This document shows positions 1 to 6,521 of a stretch of DNA of 6,521 nucleotides, one piece after another. The notes beneath the pieces were generated by a model, which was given only the letters and a program-made list of their open reading frames with translations, did no database searches and was not told the DNA's origin. This stretch comes from Holophagales bacterium (lineage in GTDB: Bacteria; Acidobacteriota; Holophagae; Holophagales; Holophagaceae). The stretch covers positions 1 to 6,521 of the forward strand of contig JAIRRD010000147.1 in NCBI GenBank assembly GCA_031256155.1, given 5' to 3'. The stretch's first letter is position 1; every line of letters starts with the position of its first letter. A program made the translations under genes and the position numbers.

Positions 1-2
1 CT

Positions 3-83
3 GAAGCACGTAAAGACCTCGGCGATGACCTGAACGGTGTTGCTGGAACGGGGCGGCGGACGATTGGGCAACTTGGAGAGTAA
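3..83 (+). CDS. Possible C-terminal end of an upstream gene (partial)
   Basis: One + strand frame is open from the window edge and stops at TAA 81-83; the other two + frames hit stops within the first 35 bases. It encodes about 26 residues that are polar and glycine-rich, including DLGDDLNG and GTGRRTIGQLGE. I do not recognise the family. The stretch is too short to prove coding, and the minus strand also has an open frame here. A + strand gene ending here would fit the direction of everything downstream. The identity is unknown. Confidence 0.4.
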   Translation, partial: EARKDLGDDLNGVAGTGRRTIGQLGE

Positions 84-156
84 TTTGAGGTATTTACAGT
101 ATCTTTCTTCAAAGCCAAATTGCTCTGTATAGCCATTTTTACTTGTATTGCTCGCT

Positions 157-193
157 CATGAGTGGTTTAACTTATTGTAGTTAAACCACTATG
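157..193. repeat. Perfect 11-bp inverted repeat, extended to 14 bp
   Basis: The arms AGTGGTTTAAC (161-171) and GTTAAACCACT (180-190) are exact reverse complements around an 8-base spacer. The pairing extends by three more base pairs (CAT 157-159 with ATG 191-193) across a single bulged G at 160. It lies about 50 bp upstream of the membrane protein gene. Neither side has the uninterrupted T-run of a standard intrinsic terminator, so it may be a regulator-binding palindrome, an mRNA hairpin in the leader, or a weak terminator for the upstream gene. The repeat itself is certain; its role is inferred. Confidence 0.75.
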
Positions 194-243
194 CCTCAAA
201 TATATTTCTTTCAAAAACAACATACCAGGGCTATTCTTAAAGC

Positions 244-768
244 ATGTTTGAAACACCTGTAATCACAAAGCCAACAATACCTCTGCGGCGCATAGCCGCT
301 TTGAAAGCGGTATGGAAACCGATTCTGTTCAATTTATTGCAACCTGGTTTGGGTTATTGGGCAATCGGCCAAAAGACCAGAGCACGCATCCTTTTTTGCG
401 TGTGGTACTTATTTTTGTTTCTGGGTTTCCTGCAAATGAAATTCGGAATGTCTATTGACATCAAATGCGGCGTGTTCACACCCAAAACAGACCCATTTGA
501 ATGGCTGCCCACACTGGGGGCTATAGCCACGGCTGGTATAGGGCCTGTATATGCCCTGTTTGCAGCATTTTTTGGAGGCGTGGGTAGTGAACCGGTGCGC
601 AATTTGACCCAGGAATATGGGGCAAGTTATGTAATGATTGCCGGTTTGCTCAACTGGCTGTGCTGCTTTGATATTTTTGACCGGGCTACAGGTCGTTGGA
701 TGTGGCGTCTGCCAAATGATGAACTGGCGGGAATAAAGGGCGCTTTGGAAGATTCCGGTGAAAAATGA
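244..768 (+). CDS. Small multi-pass membrane protein, DUF6677-like
   Basis: This 174-residue protein has a short basic N-terminus and then a proline/glycine-containing hydrophobic stretch, NLLQPGLGYWAIGQ (about 30-43). Three clear membrane segments follow, at about 49-67, 89-112 and 128-145. The last ends in the motif CFDIFDRATGR (141-151), and the C-terminal tail is charged and probably cytoplasmic. The pattern of PGLG, a glycine turn, two or three helices and a final Asp-rich motif resembles small membrane proteins grouped as DUF6677. That match is from memory and no function is known. ATG 244 is the first possible ATG, because an in-frame TAA sits at 238-240; no strong Shine-Dalgarno is visible. 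bioB follows 11 bp later, so this is probably the first gene of the bioB-helicase unit. It could support membrane transport or envelope function, but nothing in the sequence shows that. Confidence 0.85.
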   Translation: MFETPVITKPTIPLRRIAALKAVWKPILFNLLQPGLGYWAIGQKTRARILFCVWYLFLFLGFLQMKFGMSIDIKCGVFTPKTDPFEWLPTLGAIATAGIGPVYALFAAFFGGVGSEPVRNLTQEYGASYVMIAGLLNWLCCFDIFDRATGRWMWRLPNDELAGIKGALEDSGEK

Positions 769-779
769 ACGAGTATTGA
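765..779 (+). other. Four-codon mini-ORF linking the membrane protein gene and bioB
   Basis: ATG 765-767 overlaps the upstream TGA stop (766-768) as ATGA. It opens a frame of ATG AAC GAG TAT TGA that ends at 779, directly against the bioB ATG at 780. The mini-ORF is in the same frame as bioB. The arrangement could pass terminating ribosomes from the upstream gene to bioB by reinitiation, or it could be a remnant of an earlier, longer bioB N-terminus. The bases are certain; translation of it is inference. Confidence 0.4.
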
Positions 780-1715
780 ATGTCAGAGTTACAAGAAATC
801 AGAGCTGTTCATGACATGCCGTTTCCAGACCTGATGTACAGGGCCGCGACTGTGCATAGGGAGCATTGGAATCAAAATCAGATTCAGTTTTGTACATTGG
901 ATTCAATCAAAACCGGTGCTTGTCCAGAGGATTGTGCCTATTGTCCCCAAGCTGCCAGATACAATACGGGCGTAAAACCGGAGCCGCTGAAGGAACGCGA
1001 GAGAGTGGCTGAGGGAGCCAGACGGGCGAAAGCAAACGGCTCCACGAGGTATTGTATGGGAGCTTCCTGGAAAGAAGTCCGTGATGGAGAAGAATTTGAC
1101 CAGGTTCTGGACATAGTAAGGGATGTTGCCGTTTTGGGATTGGAAGTCTGCGTGACTCTCGGGATGTTGAATGAAGAACAGGCAAAGCGCCTCAAAGCTG
1201 CCGGATGCACTGTGTACAACCACAACATTGACACCAGCAGGGCTTTTTATGATACCATTATTTCAACTCATACCTTCGAACAGAGACTGCGGACAATACG
1301 CGCTGTAAGAGCCGCCGGTCTGGAAGTATGTTGCGGCGGCATCGTTGGAATGGGAGAAAAAACTGAAGATCGTATTCACTTTTTACACGAATTGACACTG
1401 ATGGATCCGTTGCCTGAAAGCATACCCATCAATCAGTTAGTTTCTGTTTCAGGCACACCCCTTGAGGGCATAGAGCCGCCGCCGCCGCTGGAATTTATTC
1501 GTATGATAGCCACAGCACGGATACTCTTCCCAAAGAGCCGCATCCGTCTCAGCGCCGGGCGCGTCAGTATGAGTATTGAAATGCAAGCGCTGGCTTTTCT
1601 CGCAGGAGCAAACAGCATATTTGCAGGCGAAAAACTTCTTATCACGCCCAATCCAGGCAACTCGCAGGATCACAAGATGCTGGAAGCAATGGGTATGCAA
1701 TTAGAATCTGTTTGA
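780..1715 (+). CDS. bioB: Biotin synthase (radical SAM)
   Basis: BioB inserts sulfur into dethiobiotin to form biotin, the last step of biotin synthesis, in the cytoplasm, using S-adenosylmethionine and two iron-sulfur clusters. The radical SAM motif [12 protein letters not shown] supplies Cys48, Cys52 and Cys55 for the 4Fe-4S cluster. The 2Fe-2S ligands known from E. coli are all present: Cys92 (YCMGA), Cys124 (LEVCVTLG), Cys184 ([12 protein letters not shown]) and Arg256 (IRLSAGR). The YNHNIDTS substrate motif (146-153) and [18 protein letters not shown] (275-292) are also intact. The length of 311 is below the 346 of E. coli, and the shortfall is mainly at the variable C-terminal tail, so the enzyme looks complete. 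ATG 780 is fixed by an in-frame TGA immediately before it; a weak GAG (771-773) is the only ribosome binding signal. The stop overlaps the helicase start. No other biotin-pathway gene is in the window. Confidence 0.97.
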   Translation: MSELQEIRAVHDMPFPDLMYRAATVHREHWNQNQIQFCTLDSIKTGACPEDCAYCPQAARYNTGVKPEPLKERERVAEGARRAKANGSTRYCMGASWKEVRDGEEFDQVLDIVRDVAVLGLEVCVTLGMLNEEQAKRLKAAGCTVYNHNIDTSRAFYDTIISTHTFEQRLRTIRAVRAAGLEVCCGGIVGMGEKTEDRIHFLHELTLMDPLPESIPINQLVSVSGTPLEGIEPPPPLEFIRMIATARILFPKSRIRLSAGRVSMSIEMQALAFLAGANSIFAGEKLLITPNPGNSQDHKMLEAMGMQLESV

Positions 1716-4261
1716 TGTCTCATTCTCTGTATGACCTGCTCCCGCGCGATGGTGATTTCAGCAGTGCCGCGCTATTGGGGCGGTTCCTGGAATATGTGGA
1801 TTGCCGCGGACTGTCGCTCTATCCCGCGCAGGAAGAAGCTATTTTAGAACTGTTTGATGGCAAAAACGTAATTCTAAACACGCCCACAGGCTCGGGCAAA
1901 TCATTGGTGGCGATGGCACTGCACTTTCAAAGCCTGACTCTGGGCCGCAGATCAGTTTATACATGTCCAATCAAGGCATTGGTGAATGAAAAATGGATGG
2001 CGCTTTGCAAAGAATTTGGTCCACAGAATGTCGGATTGAGTACAGGCGATGCCACAGTAAACAGAGATGCCCCAATCCTCTGCTGCACAGCCGAAATACT
2101 CAGCAATATTGCTCTCAAGGATGGCGAGTTTGCCCTGGTACAGGACATTGTAATGGATGAGTTTCATTACTATGCAGACCGTGAACGCGGCGTTGCCTGG
2201 CAGATACCGCTTTTAATCCTTAAACACAGCCGTTTTTTGTTGATGTCAGCTACTCTTGGAGACACAGCTTTTTTCGAGCAAGAGTTGGAGAATCTGACCA
2301 AAAGGCCCTCCAAAACGATAAAATCCTCTGACCGCCCCGTTCCACTGACGTTTACTTATGTTGAGACACCCCTGCCTCTGACACTGGAAAAATTGGTACA
2401 GGACGGAAAAGCGCCAATTTATGTAGTGCATTTCACGCAAAACGACGCTGCGGACAGCGCCCAGGACTTCACCAGTCTCAATCTGTGCAGTCGTGACGAA
2501 AAGGCAGCAATCGCAGGCGAGATTGATACATGCAAGTTCAGTAGCCCATATGGCCCGGAATTGAAGCGTTTTTTACGCCAAGGCATAGGCGTACATCATG
2601 CTGGATTGCTCCCCAAGTACAGGATATTGGTCGAACAGCTTGCCCAAAAGGGCCTTTTAAAGATAATTTGTGGTACAGACACACTTGGGGTCGGCATCAA
2701 CGTGCCAATTCGCACAGTGCTTTTTACTAAATTGTGTAAGTATAACGGCGAAAAAACAGCGATTTTATCCGCCAGAGATTTTCATCAAATCGCAGGCCGT
2801 GCGGGCCGCAAGGGTTTTGATGATTTGGGTTTTGTGGTAGCCCAGGCACCTGAACACGTTATAGAAAATCTCAAACTGGCGGCAAAAACCGCTGGCGGTG
2901 GAAAGAAATTTGTAAAGCGCCAGCCGCCGGAGCGTGGCTATGTCCACTGGGACGAGCAGACTTTTAACAGGCTGATCAACGCCTCACCGGAGCAGCTTCA
3001 AAGCCGTTTCAAAGTCAGTCACGGAATGCTTTTGAATGTACTTTCGAGAAATGCCGATGGCTGTGCCGCCATGCGTGAACTCATCAGTAAGAGCCATGAG
3101 ACGGACAGAGACAAAGCAATTCACAGACACCGGGGATGGCAGTTGTTCCGTGCGCTACTGAACCGTAAAATAGTTGAATTTTCCGGTGCGGGGCGCAAAC
3201 TGAATGTAAATGTGGAACTCCAGGACGACTTCAGCATGGATCAGACCATCAGCCTGTATCTCATAGAGACTTTACTTTTGATTGACAGAGATTCAGAGAC
3301 ATATGCGCTCGACTTGCTGACACTGGTGGAATCCATATTGGAAAACCCTGACACAATATTAAAAAAACAGTTGGATCGCCTGAAAGCCAAGCGGCTGGCT
3401 GAACTCAAGGCAGAGGGCATGGAGTATGACCAGCGCGTGGAAGAACTATCCAAACTGGAGTACCCAAAACCTCTGCGGGATTTTATTTATAGCACTTTCA
3501 ACGAATTTTCAGATAGACATCCCTGGGTTGGACAAGAGAACATCCGCCCCAAGTCTGTTGCCAGAGAAATGTTTGAGACATGGACAACCTTTGCGGATTA
3601 CGTGCGATTATACGACCTGCGGCGCTGCGAGGGTCTCCTGCTTCGCCATTTGAATGGCACGTACAAAGTTCTTGCCCGCACAGTTCCCGATTCAGCCAAG
3701 ACAGACGAGGTCATAGAATTGGAGGGCTATCTGCAAGCCATGCTCAGAGCTGTTGACTCCAGTCTCATGGATGCCTGGGAAAAAATGCAGAATCCCGATT
3801 ACCAGCCCACAGAAAGCAGGGAGCCAATACTGAAACCACAGGATTTGACCATAGATACCTCCAAATTCCTCGCCAGCGTCAGAGCCAGAATTTTCACATT
3901 TTTGGCCTGTTTGGCAGGCGGTAATTGGGAAGAGGCCATCGAAACCCTGGATGCCTTTGCCCGTCGCGATCCTGTGGATGCGGAAGGAACGCCATGGACA
4001 TCAGAGCGTCTGGAAGAGCTTATGATACAGTATCTAAAAGACCACAGAGGTCCCCTACTTAACCCCGAAGGACGGAACCTGCGACACACATACTCCAGAA
4101 TAAACCTTGATAATAAAGACATACTAATGGTTCAGCAGATGTTGGTGGACGAAGATTCCAACAACGACTGGTTCCTTGGGTTTGAAATAGACCTGGGATC
4201 CAGCCGCGAGTACAAAGAACCAATTATGGACTTGAACTTTTTTTGTAGCAATTTCATGTAA
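1715..4261 (+). CDS. DEAD/DEAH-box helicase, Ski2-like, with DUF3516 C-terminus
   Basis: This 848-residue protein is a superfamily 2 ATP-dependent helicase. Visible motifs are LYPAQEEAI near 35-43, Walker A TPTGSGKS (56-63), [10 protein letters not shown] (85-94), the [10 protein letters not shown] motif Ib region (107-116), Walker B DEFH (148-151), SAT motif III (178-180), [10 protein letters not shown] (294-303), [10 protein letters not shown] motif V (320-329) and [10 protein letters not shown] motif VI (358-367). The C-terminal half has a charged, probably helical stretch (about 545-580), then [11 protein letters not shown] and [18 protein letters not shown]. This matches from memory the DUF3516 region of bacterial helicases of about 830-850 residues. 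The substrate is unknown; Ski2 relatives act on RNA or DNA. ATG 1715 is chosen because it forms a TGATG overlap with the bioB stop. TTG 1712 would add only one residue. No good Shine-Dalgarno is present, which fits translational coupling to bioB. All catalytic motifs are intact. Confidence 0.95.
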   Translation: MSHSLYDLLPRDGDFSSAALLGRFLEYVDCRGLSLYPAQEEAILELFDGKNVILNTPTGSGKSLVAMALHFQSLTLGRRSVYTCPIKALVNEKWMALCKEFGPQNVGLSTGDATVNRDAPILCCTAEILSNIALKDGEFALVQDIVMDEFHYYADRERGVAWQIPLLILKHSRFLLMSATLGDTAFFEQELENLTKRPSKTIKSSDRPVPLTFTYVETPLPLTLEKLVQDGKAPIYVVHFTQNDAADSAQDFTSLNLCSRDEKAAIAGEIDTCKFSSPYGPELKRFLRQGIGVHHAGLLPKYRILVEQLAQKGLLKIICGTDTLGVGINVPIRTVLFTKLCKYNGEKTAILSARDFHQIAGRAGRKGFDDLGFVVAQAPEHVIENLKLAAKTAGGGKKFVKRQPPERGYVHWDEQTFNRLINASPEQLQSRFKVSHGMLLNVLSRNADGCAAMRELISKSHETDRDKAIHRHRGWQLFRALLNRKIVEFSGAGRKLNVNVELQDDFSMDQTISLYLIETLLLIDRDSETYALDLLTLVESILENPDTILKKQLDRLKAKRLAELKAEGMEYDQRVEELSKLEYPKPLRDFIYSTFNEFSDRHPWVGQENIRPKSVAREMFETWTTFADYVRLYDLRRCEGLLLRHLNGTYKVLARTVPDSAKTDEVIELEGYLQAMLRAVDSSLMDAWEKMQNPDYQPTESREPILKPQDLTIDTSKFLASVRARIFTFLACLAGGNWEEAIETLDAFARRDPVDAEGTPWTSERLEELMIQYLKDHRGPLLNPEGRNLRHTYSRINLDNKDILMVQQMLVDEDSNNDWFLGFEIDLGSSREYKEPIMDLNFFCSNFM

Positions 4262-4268
4262 AATGAGT

Positions 4269-4312
4269 TTATAGCACTTCAATTTATTAGAAGTTGAACA
4301 GCTATAATTTTT
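4269..4312 (+). terminator. Hairpin with T-run after the helicase gene
   Basis: TTATAGC (4269-4275) pairs with GCTATAA (4301-4307). A symmetric 2x2 internal mismatch follows, then TTCAA (4278-4282) pairs with TTGAA (4294-4298) around an 11-base loop. Five T residues (4308-4312) follow directly. An alternative inner stem pairs ACTTC 4276-4280 with GAAGT 4290-4294. It begins 8 bp after the helicase stop, where an intrinsic terminator is expected. The stem is A/T-rich, so termination may be weak. Confidence 0.5.
4303..4308 (+). promoter_or_regulatory. Perfect -10 hexamer TATAAT upstream of the HExxH gene
   Basis: TATAAT lies 29 bases before ATG 4338, so a transcript starting near 4315 would have a short leader that includes the ribosome binding site. 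No good -35 is present: the nearest is TTCAAT 4278-4283, with 19-bp spacing and three matches to TTGACA. The hexamer is also the 3' arm of the hairpin described separately, so it may be coincidental. Confidence 0.3.
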
Positions 4313-4326
4313 CTTGAGCCAACTAT

Positions 4327-4332
4327 AAAGGT
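4327..4332 (+). promoter_or_regulatory. Ribosome binding site AAAGGT for the HExxH gene
   Basis: AAAGG sits 6 bases before ATG 4338, which supports this start over the in-frame ATG at 4347. It is clearer than the sites in front of bioB and the helicase, in keeping with independent initiation of this gene. Confidence 0.55.
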
Positions 4333-4337
4333 ACTTT

Positions 4338-5594
4338 ATGCCGCTGATGTCAGTATTTTTTTTATGGGCACAGTTCGCGCAAATATCGGATATTACGCCG
4401 CGGCAGGCTATACAGGAAGCTAAGAGATTCTGGATAGAAGAAGGCGGGCGGACTTGGGGGCGCAGTTTGTCTGGTCCGCTGTTGATTGTTGAGCCAAAAA
4501 CAAGGCGTGTTTGGGCTTCTGAAGCTGATGGAGATGGTTTTCTTAAAAAACAGGGTGGTATTTATACGGGCGTTTATCCCGAGAGCGAGGTTGTGGCCAA
4601 TACTGTCGTGAGGTGGGGGGGGAAGACTTGGATAATGCTTCTTTTACCGCTTCCATCTGATGAGAAAGAACGCCGCATCTTGCTTATACATGAATCCTGG
4701 CATCGTATTCAGGGGGACTTGAATCTGAATGTACCGGATGGTTTTAACGCGCATCTGGATACACTGGATGGCAGATACTGGCTCCAACTGGAATGGCGGG
4801 CGCTGGCCAAAGCGCTGGAGACGGCTGTGGATGGGAAAGAGCGCCAATCATGGATAGCTGCGGCAATCGCTTGCAGACGCTACAGACAGAATTTGTTTCC
4901 GCAAGCGGCCAATGAGGAAAAATGCCTGGAATTGGGCGAGGGATTGGCTGAGTACACCGGAATCAGGGCTACCAGGGCAAAAGAATTTGTTATTAAAGAC
5001 TTAAAAAAGGCTTCGTATCCCTTTGCGCGGAGTTTTGCCTATACGAGTGGACCTGCATATGGGTTGCTGCTGGATGATAAATTGCCCGGATGGACGATGG
5101 GGGTTGATCAGGATACTGATATTTCTATATTGCTCCAGGAAGCCTATAAAATTTTCACACAGGGCAAAGTGGATGCTGACGCCGCCGCTACCAGACTGGG
5201 AGGGGCGGAACTGCGTATCCGTGAGGTGGCGCTGGAGCGCAAGAGAAATAAACATTTGATTGAAATCATTGAATTTTATTTGGACGGTCCCACGCTTGTA
5301 ATTCCGCAAGGTTTTAGAATCCAATTTAATCCGGTCAATACTGAGGATATTGAGGATGTTGGGGTCTATCACGCAACAGCTATTTACCTTGGGGATTGGG
5401 GCAGACTAGAAGCTTCTGAAGGCAGTTTGCGCTCTCAGGACTGGTCGGAAGCCAGGGTTGTTGCGCCAGCAGATACAAATGCAAGACCACTTTCAGGCCC
5501 GGGTTGGATTTTGTATCTGGCCCCTGGCTGGACTATTATGCCTTTCGGATCTAGTGGCTCTTTTAAAATTGTCATGGAAACAAAAAAACGTTAA
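4338..5594 (+). CDS. Putative HExxH metallopeptidase-like protein, probably exported
   Basis: This 418-residue protein belongs to a family I cannot name. Residues 118-122 are HESWH, within LLIHESWHRIQ, a classic zincin HExxH signature with a hydrophobic lead-in. LGEGLAEYTG follows at 199-208 and offers Glu201 or Glu205 as the third zinc ligand, as in gluzincin-like folds with a long spacer. NAHLDTLDGRYWLQLEWRAL (137-156) lies between them and looks like a conserved helical core. The C-terminal 110 residues, from about LDGPTLVIPQ, appear beta-rich and end in a basic tail. The N-terminus MPLMSVFFLWAQFAQ is a short hydrophobic segment that could be an export signal, but it lacks the usual positive residues and a clear cleavage site. 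The gene contains a T8 tract at codons 7-9 and a G8 tract at codons 93-95, both possible slippage sites. It is flanked by intergenic gaps of about 80 bp and is probably its own transcription unit. Peptidase activity is inferred from motifs only. Confidence 0.85.
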   Translation: MPLMSVFFLWAQFAQISDITPRQAIQEAKRFWIEEGGRTWGRSLSGPLLIVEPKTRRVWASEADGDGFLKKQGGIYTGVYPESEVVANTVVRWGGKTWIMLLLPLPSDEKERRILLIHESWHRIQGDLNLNVPDGFNAHLDTLDGRYWLQLEWRALAKALETAVDGKERQSWIAAAIACRRYRQNLFPQAANEEKCLELGEGLAEYTGIRATRAKEFVIKDLKKASYPFARSFAYTSGPAYGLLLDDKLPGWTMGVDQDTDISILLQEAYKIFTQGKVDADAAATRLGGAELRIREVALERKRNKHLIEIIEFYLDGPTLVIPQGFRIQFNPVNTEDIEDVGVYHATAIYLGDWGRLEASEGSLRSQDWSEARVVAPADTNARPLSGPGWILYLAPGWTIMPFGSSGSFKIVMETKKR

Positions 5595-5614
5595 ATCAGA
5601 GCATTTTTTGATTG

Positions 5615-5643
5615 TTCACACAATATTTTTGCTTTAAATTAAT
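5615..5643 (+). promoter_or_regulatory. Candidate sigma-70 promoter for the carboxylase gene
   Basis: TTCACA (5615-5620) matches TTGACA at five of six positions. With an exact 17-bp spacer, ATTAAT (5638-5643) matches TATAAT at four of six. The region is A/T-rich and lies 35 bp before the start codon. A CACAAT/ATTGTG inverted pair (5619-5624 and 5642-5647) overlaps both hexamers and could be an operator, though it is short. This is pattern evidence only. Confidence 0.35.
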
Positions 5644-5667
5644 TGTGAGTTTGAATCCAATAGCCTT

Positions 5668-5673
5668 GGAGGT
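5668..5673 (+). promoter_or_regulatory. Strong ribosome binding site GGAGGT
   Basis: This is the best Shine-Dalgarno in the window. The GGAGG core ends 5 bases before GTG 5678 and 11 bases before the in-frame ATG 5684. Spacing favours GTG, whereas codon preference favours ATG; the choice changes the protein by two residues. Confidence 0.75.
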
Positions 5674-5677
5674 AAAA

Positions 5678-6521
5678 GTGGACATGGAACGCAAGTTGCT
5701 TGATTTGGCTGATTTGAGAGAGAGGGCTTACAAAGTTGGTGGTGAAAAGCGAATCAACAAGCAACATGAACAGGGCAAATTCACGGCGCGTGAGCGTATA
5801 GAAAAGCTGTTGGATGAGGGTAGTTTTGAGGAATTTGATACTTTTGTAACTCACCGCTGTACAGATTTTGGTATGGAAAAAGATCAGCCGCTGACTGATG
5901 GTGTTATTACCGGCTATGGCACTGTACATGGGCGTTTGGTTTTTGTTTTCAGTCAGGATTTCACGGTTTTTGGCGGCAGCCTTTCCAAAGCGTATGCTGA
6001 GAAGATATGTAAAATCATGGATTTAGCCGTCAGGGTAGGGGCTCCGATTATTGGACTGAATGATTCCGGTGGTGCGCGTATTCAGGAAGGCGTTGATGCG
6101 CTGGCGGGATATTCCGACATTTTCCTTAAAAACGTCCTCACAAGCGGCGTTGTTCCCCAGATAAGCCTGATTCTTGGCCCATGTGCGGGTGGTGCGGTCT
6201 ATAGTCCTGCAATCACCGATTTTGTGATGATGTCACGCGGAACCAGCTACATGTTCCTTACCGGCCCCAAAGTAGTAAGAACCGTTACCGGCGAAGAGGT
6301 AACTCAGGAAGAACTGGGGGGCGCCAGCGTGCATGCCTCTAAATCGGGAGTAGCACACTTTGCCGTTGATAACGAAGATGACGGGTTGCAACTGATTCGC
6401 AAGCTAATCGGTTTCATCCCGCAAAACAACCTCGAAGAGACCCCCCTTATTGAATGTTACAACCCAATCGACCGCTTGGACGATGTGCTTAACGAAATCA
6501 TCCCCGACGATCCTAAACGCT
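5678..6521 (+). CDS. Acyl-CoA carboxylase beta subunit (carboxyltransferase), 5' half, runs off the window
   Basis: This is the carboxyltransferase chain of a biotin-dependent propionyl- or acetyl-CoA carboxylase. It moves the carboxyl group from carboxybiotin on the alpha subunit to an acyl-CoA, giving methylmalonyl-CoA or malonyl-CoA, in the cytoplasm. The frame is open to the window end, about 281 residues, roughly half of the 510-530 usual for the family. Numbered from ATG 5684, [19 protein letters not shown] (32-50) is the typical N-terminal helix region and [14 protein letters not shown] (88-101) is conserved. The oxyanion and CoA-binding motifs are SGGARIQEG (128-136) and [11 protein letters not shown] (165-175), and [18 protein letters not shown] (189-206) follows, all intact. 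The residues that separate propionyl- from acetyl-CoA preference lie in the second half, outside the window, so a pccB or accD symbol is not justified. Methylmalonyl-CoA decarboxylase alpha and glutaconyl-CoA decarboxylase are related alternatives. GTG 5678 is chosen on ribosome binding site spacing. Confidence 0.93.
   Translation, partial: MDMERKLLDLADLRERAYKVGGEKRINKQHEQGKFTARERIEKLLDEGSFEEFDTFVTHRCTDFGMEKDQPLTDGVITGYGTVHGRLVFVFSQDFTVFGGSLSKAYAEKICKIMDLAVRVGAPIIGLNDSGGARIQEGVDALAGYSDIFLKNVLTSGVVPQISLILGPCAGGAVYSPAITDFVMMSRGTSYMFLTGPKVVRTVTGEEVTQEELGGASVHASKSGVAHFAVDNEDDGLQLIRKLIGFIPQNNLEETPLIECYNPIDRLDDVLNEIIPDDPKR

Noticed and set aside
161..190. Standard intrinsic terminator for the upstream gene
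   Set aside because: The hairpin is good, but the bases after each arm (ATGCCTC on the + strand, CATGAGC on the minus strand) are not a T-run. I kept it as an inverted repeat of unknown role.
903..1234. Three overlapping minus-strand open frames
   Set aside because: They are antisense to the most conserved part of bioB, and three overlapping frames cannot all be genes. None resembles a known protein.
1712..1714. TTG 1712 as the helicase start
   Set aside because: It would add one residue before an ATG that forms the common TGATG stop-start overlap. ATG 1715 is the simpler choice.
3799..4122. Minus-strand open frame of 107 codons
   Set aside because: It is antisense to the DUF3516 region of the helicase. 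Its serine- and arginine-rich composition is typical of an antisense shadow.
5001..5372. Minus-strand open frame of 123 codons
   Set aside because: It is wholly antisense to the HExxH gene, which has a good ribosome binding site and a continuous plausible protein. It is most likely a shadow frame.
5639..5929. Minus-strand open frame of 96 codons
   Set aside because: It lies opposite the N-terminal part of the carboxylase, whose conserved motifs prove the + strand frame. The predicted product shows no recognisable features.
1..6521. CRISPR array, tRNA/rRNA, insertion sequence or attachment site
   Set aside because: I saw no regularly spaced direct repeats, tRNA-like cloverleaf, transposase or integrase motifs, or target-site duplications.

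Overview
This is a compact bacterial stretch of moderate base composition (roughly half G+C by eye). All recognisable genes lie on the + strand. It carries a tail of an unidentified gene, four complete protein genes and the first half of a fifth. The protein families are bacterial: biotin synthase, a Ski2-like helicase with a DUF3516-type C-terminus, and an acyl-CoA carboxylase beta chain. DUF3516 helicases are best known from Actinobacteria, but the composition here is not that of a high-GC actinobacterium. The small membrane protein and the HExxH protein resemble proteins I associate with Acidobacteria and uncultured phyla. I would not assign a phylum from this window alone.

Layout: (a) 1-83, possible end of an upstream gene. 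(b) 84-243, intergenic DNA dominated by a perfect 11-bp inverted repeat (161-190) that extends to 14 bp across one bulged base. (c) 244-4261, a tightly packed three-gene unit: a small membrane protein, bioB, and the large helicase. bioB follows the membrane protein gene after 11 bp, and those 11 bp hold most of a four-codon mini-ORF. bioB and the helicase overlap by one base (TGATG), so they are probably co-transcribed and translationally coupled. (d) 4262-4337, a hairpin with a T-run, and a perfect TATAAT inside its 3' arm. (e) 4338-5594, a probable exported or membrane-anchored HExxH protein. (f) 5595-5677, a short intergenic region with a candidate promoter and a strong GGAGGT ribosome binding site. 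(g) 5678 to the window end, the N-terminal half of a propionyl/acetyl-CoA carboxylase beta subunit.

Functional links: BioB makes biotin and the carboxylase complex depends on a biotinylated partner, so there is a plausible metabolic connection, although the HExxH gene lies between them. The helicase in the bioB unit has no obvious link to biotin. I found no CRISPR array, RNA gene, insertion sequence, integrase or toxin-antitoxin signature, and no convincing undescribed multi-gene system. The points most worth following up are the uncharacterised HExxH protein with two 8-base homopolymer tracts, the bioB-helicase coupling, and the palindrome upstream of the membrane protein gene.
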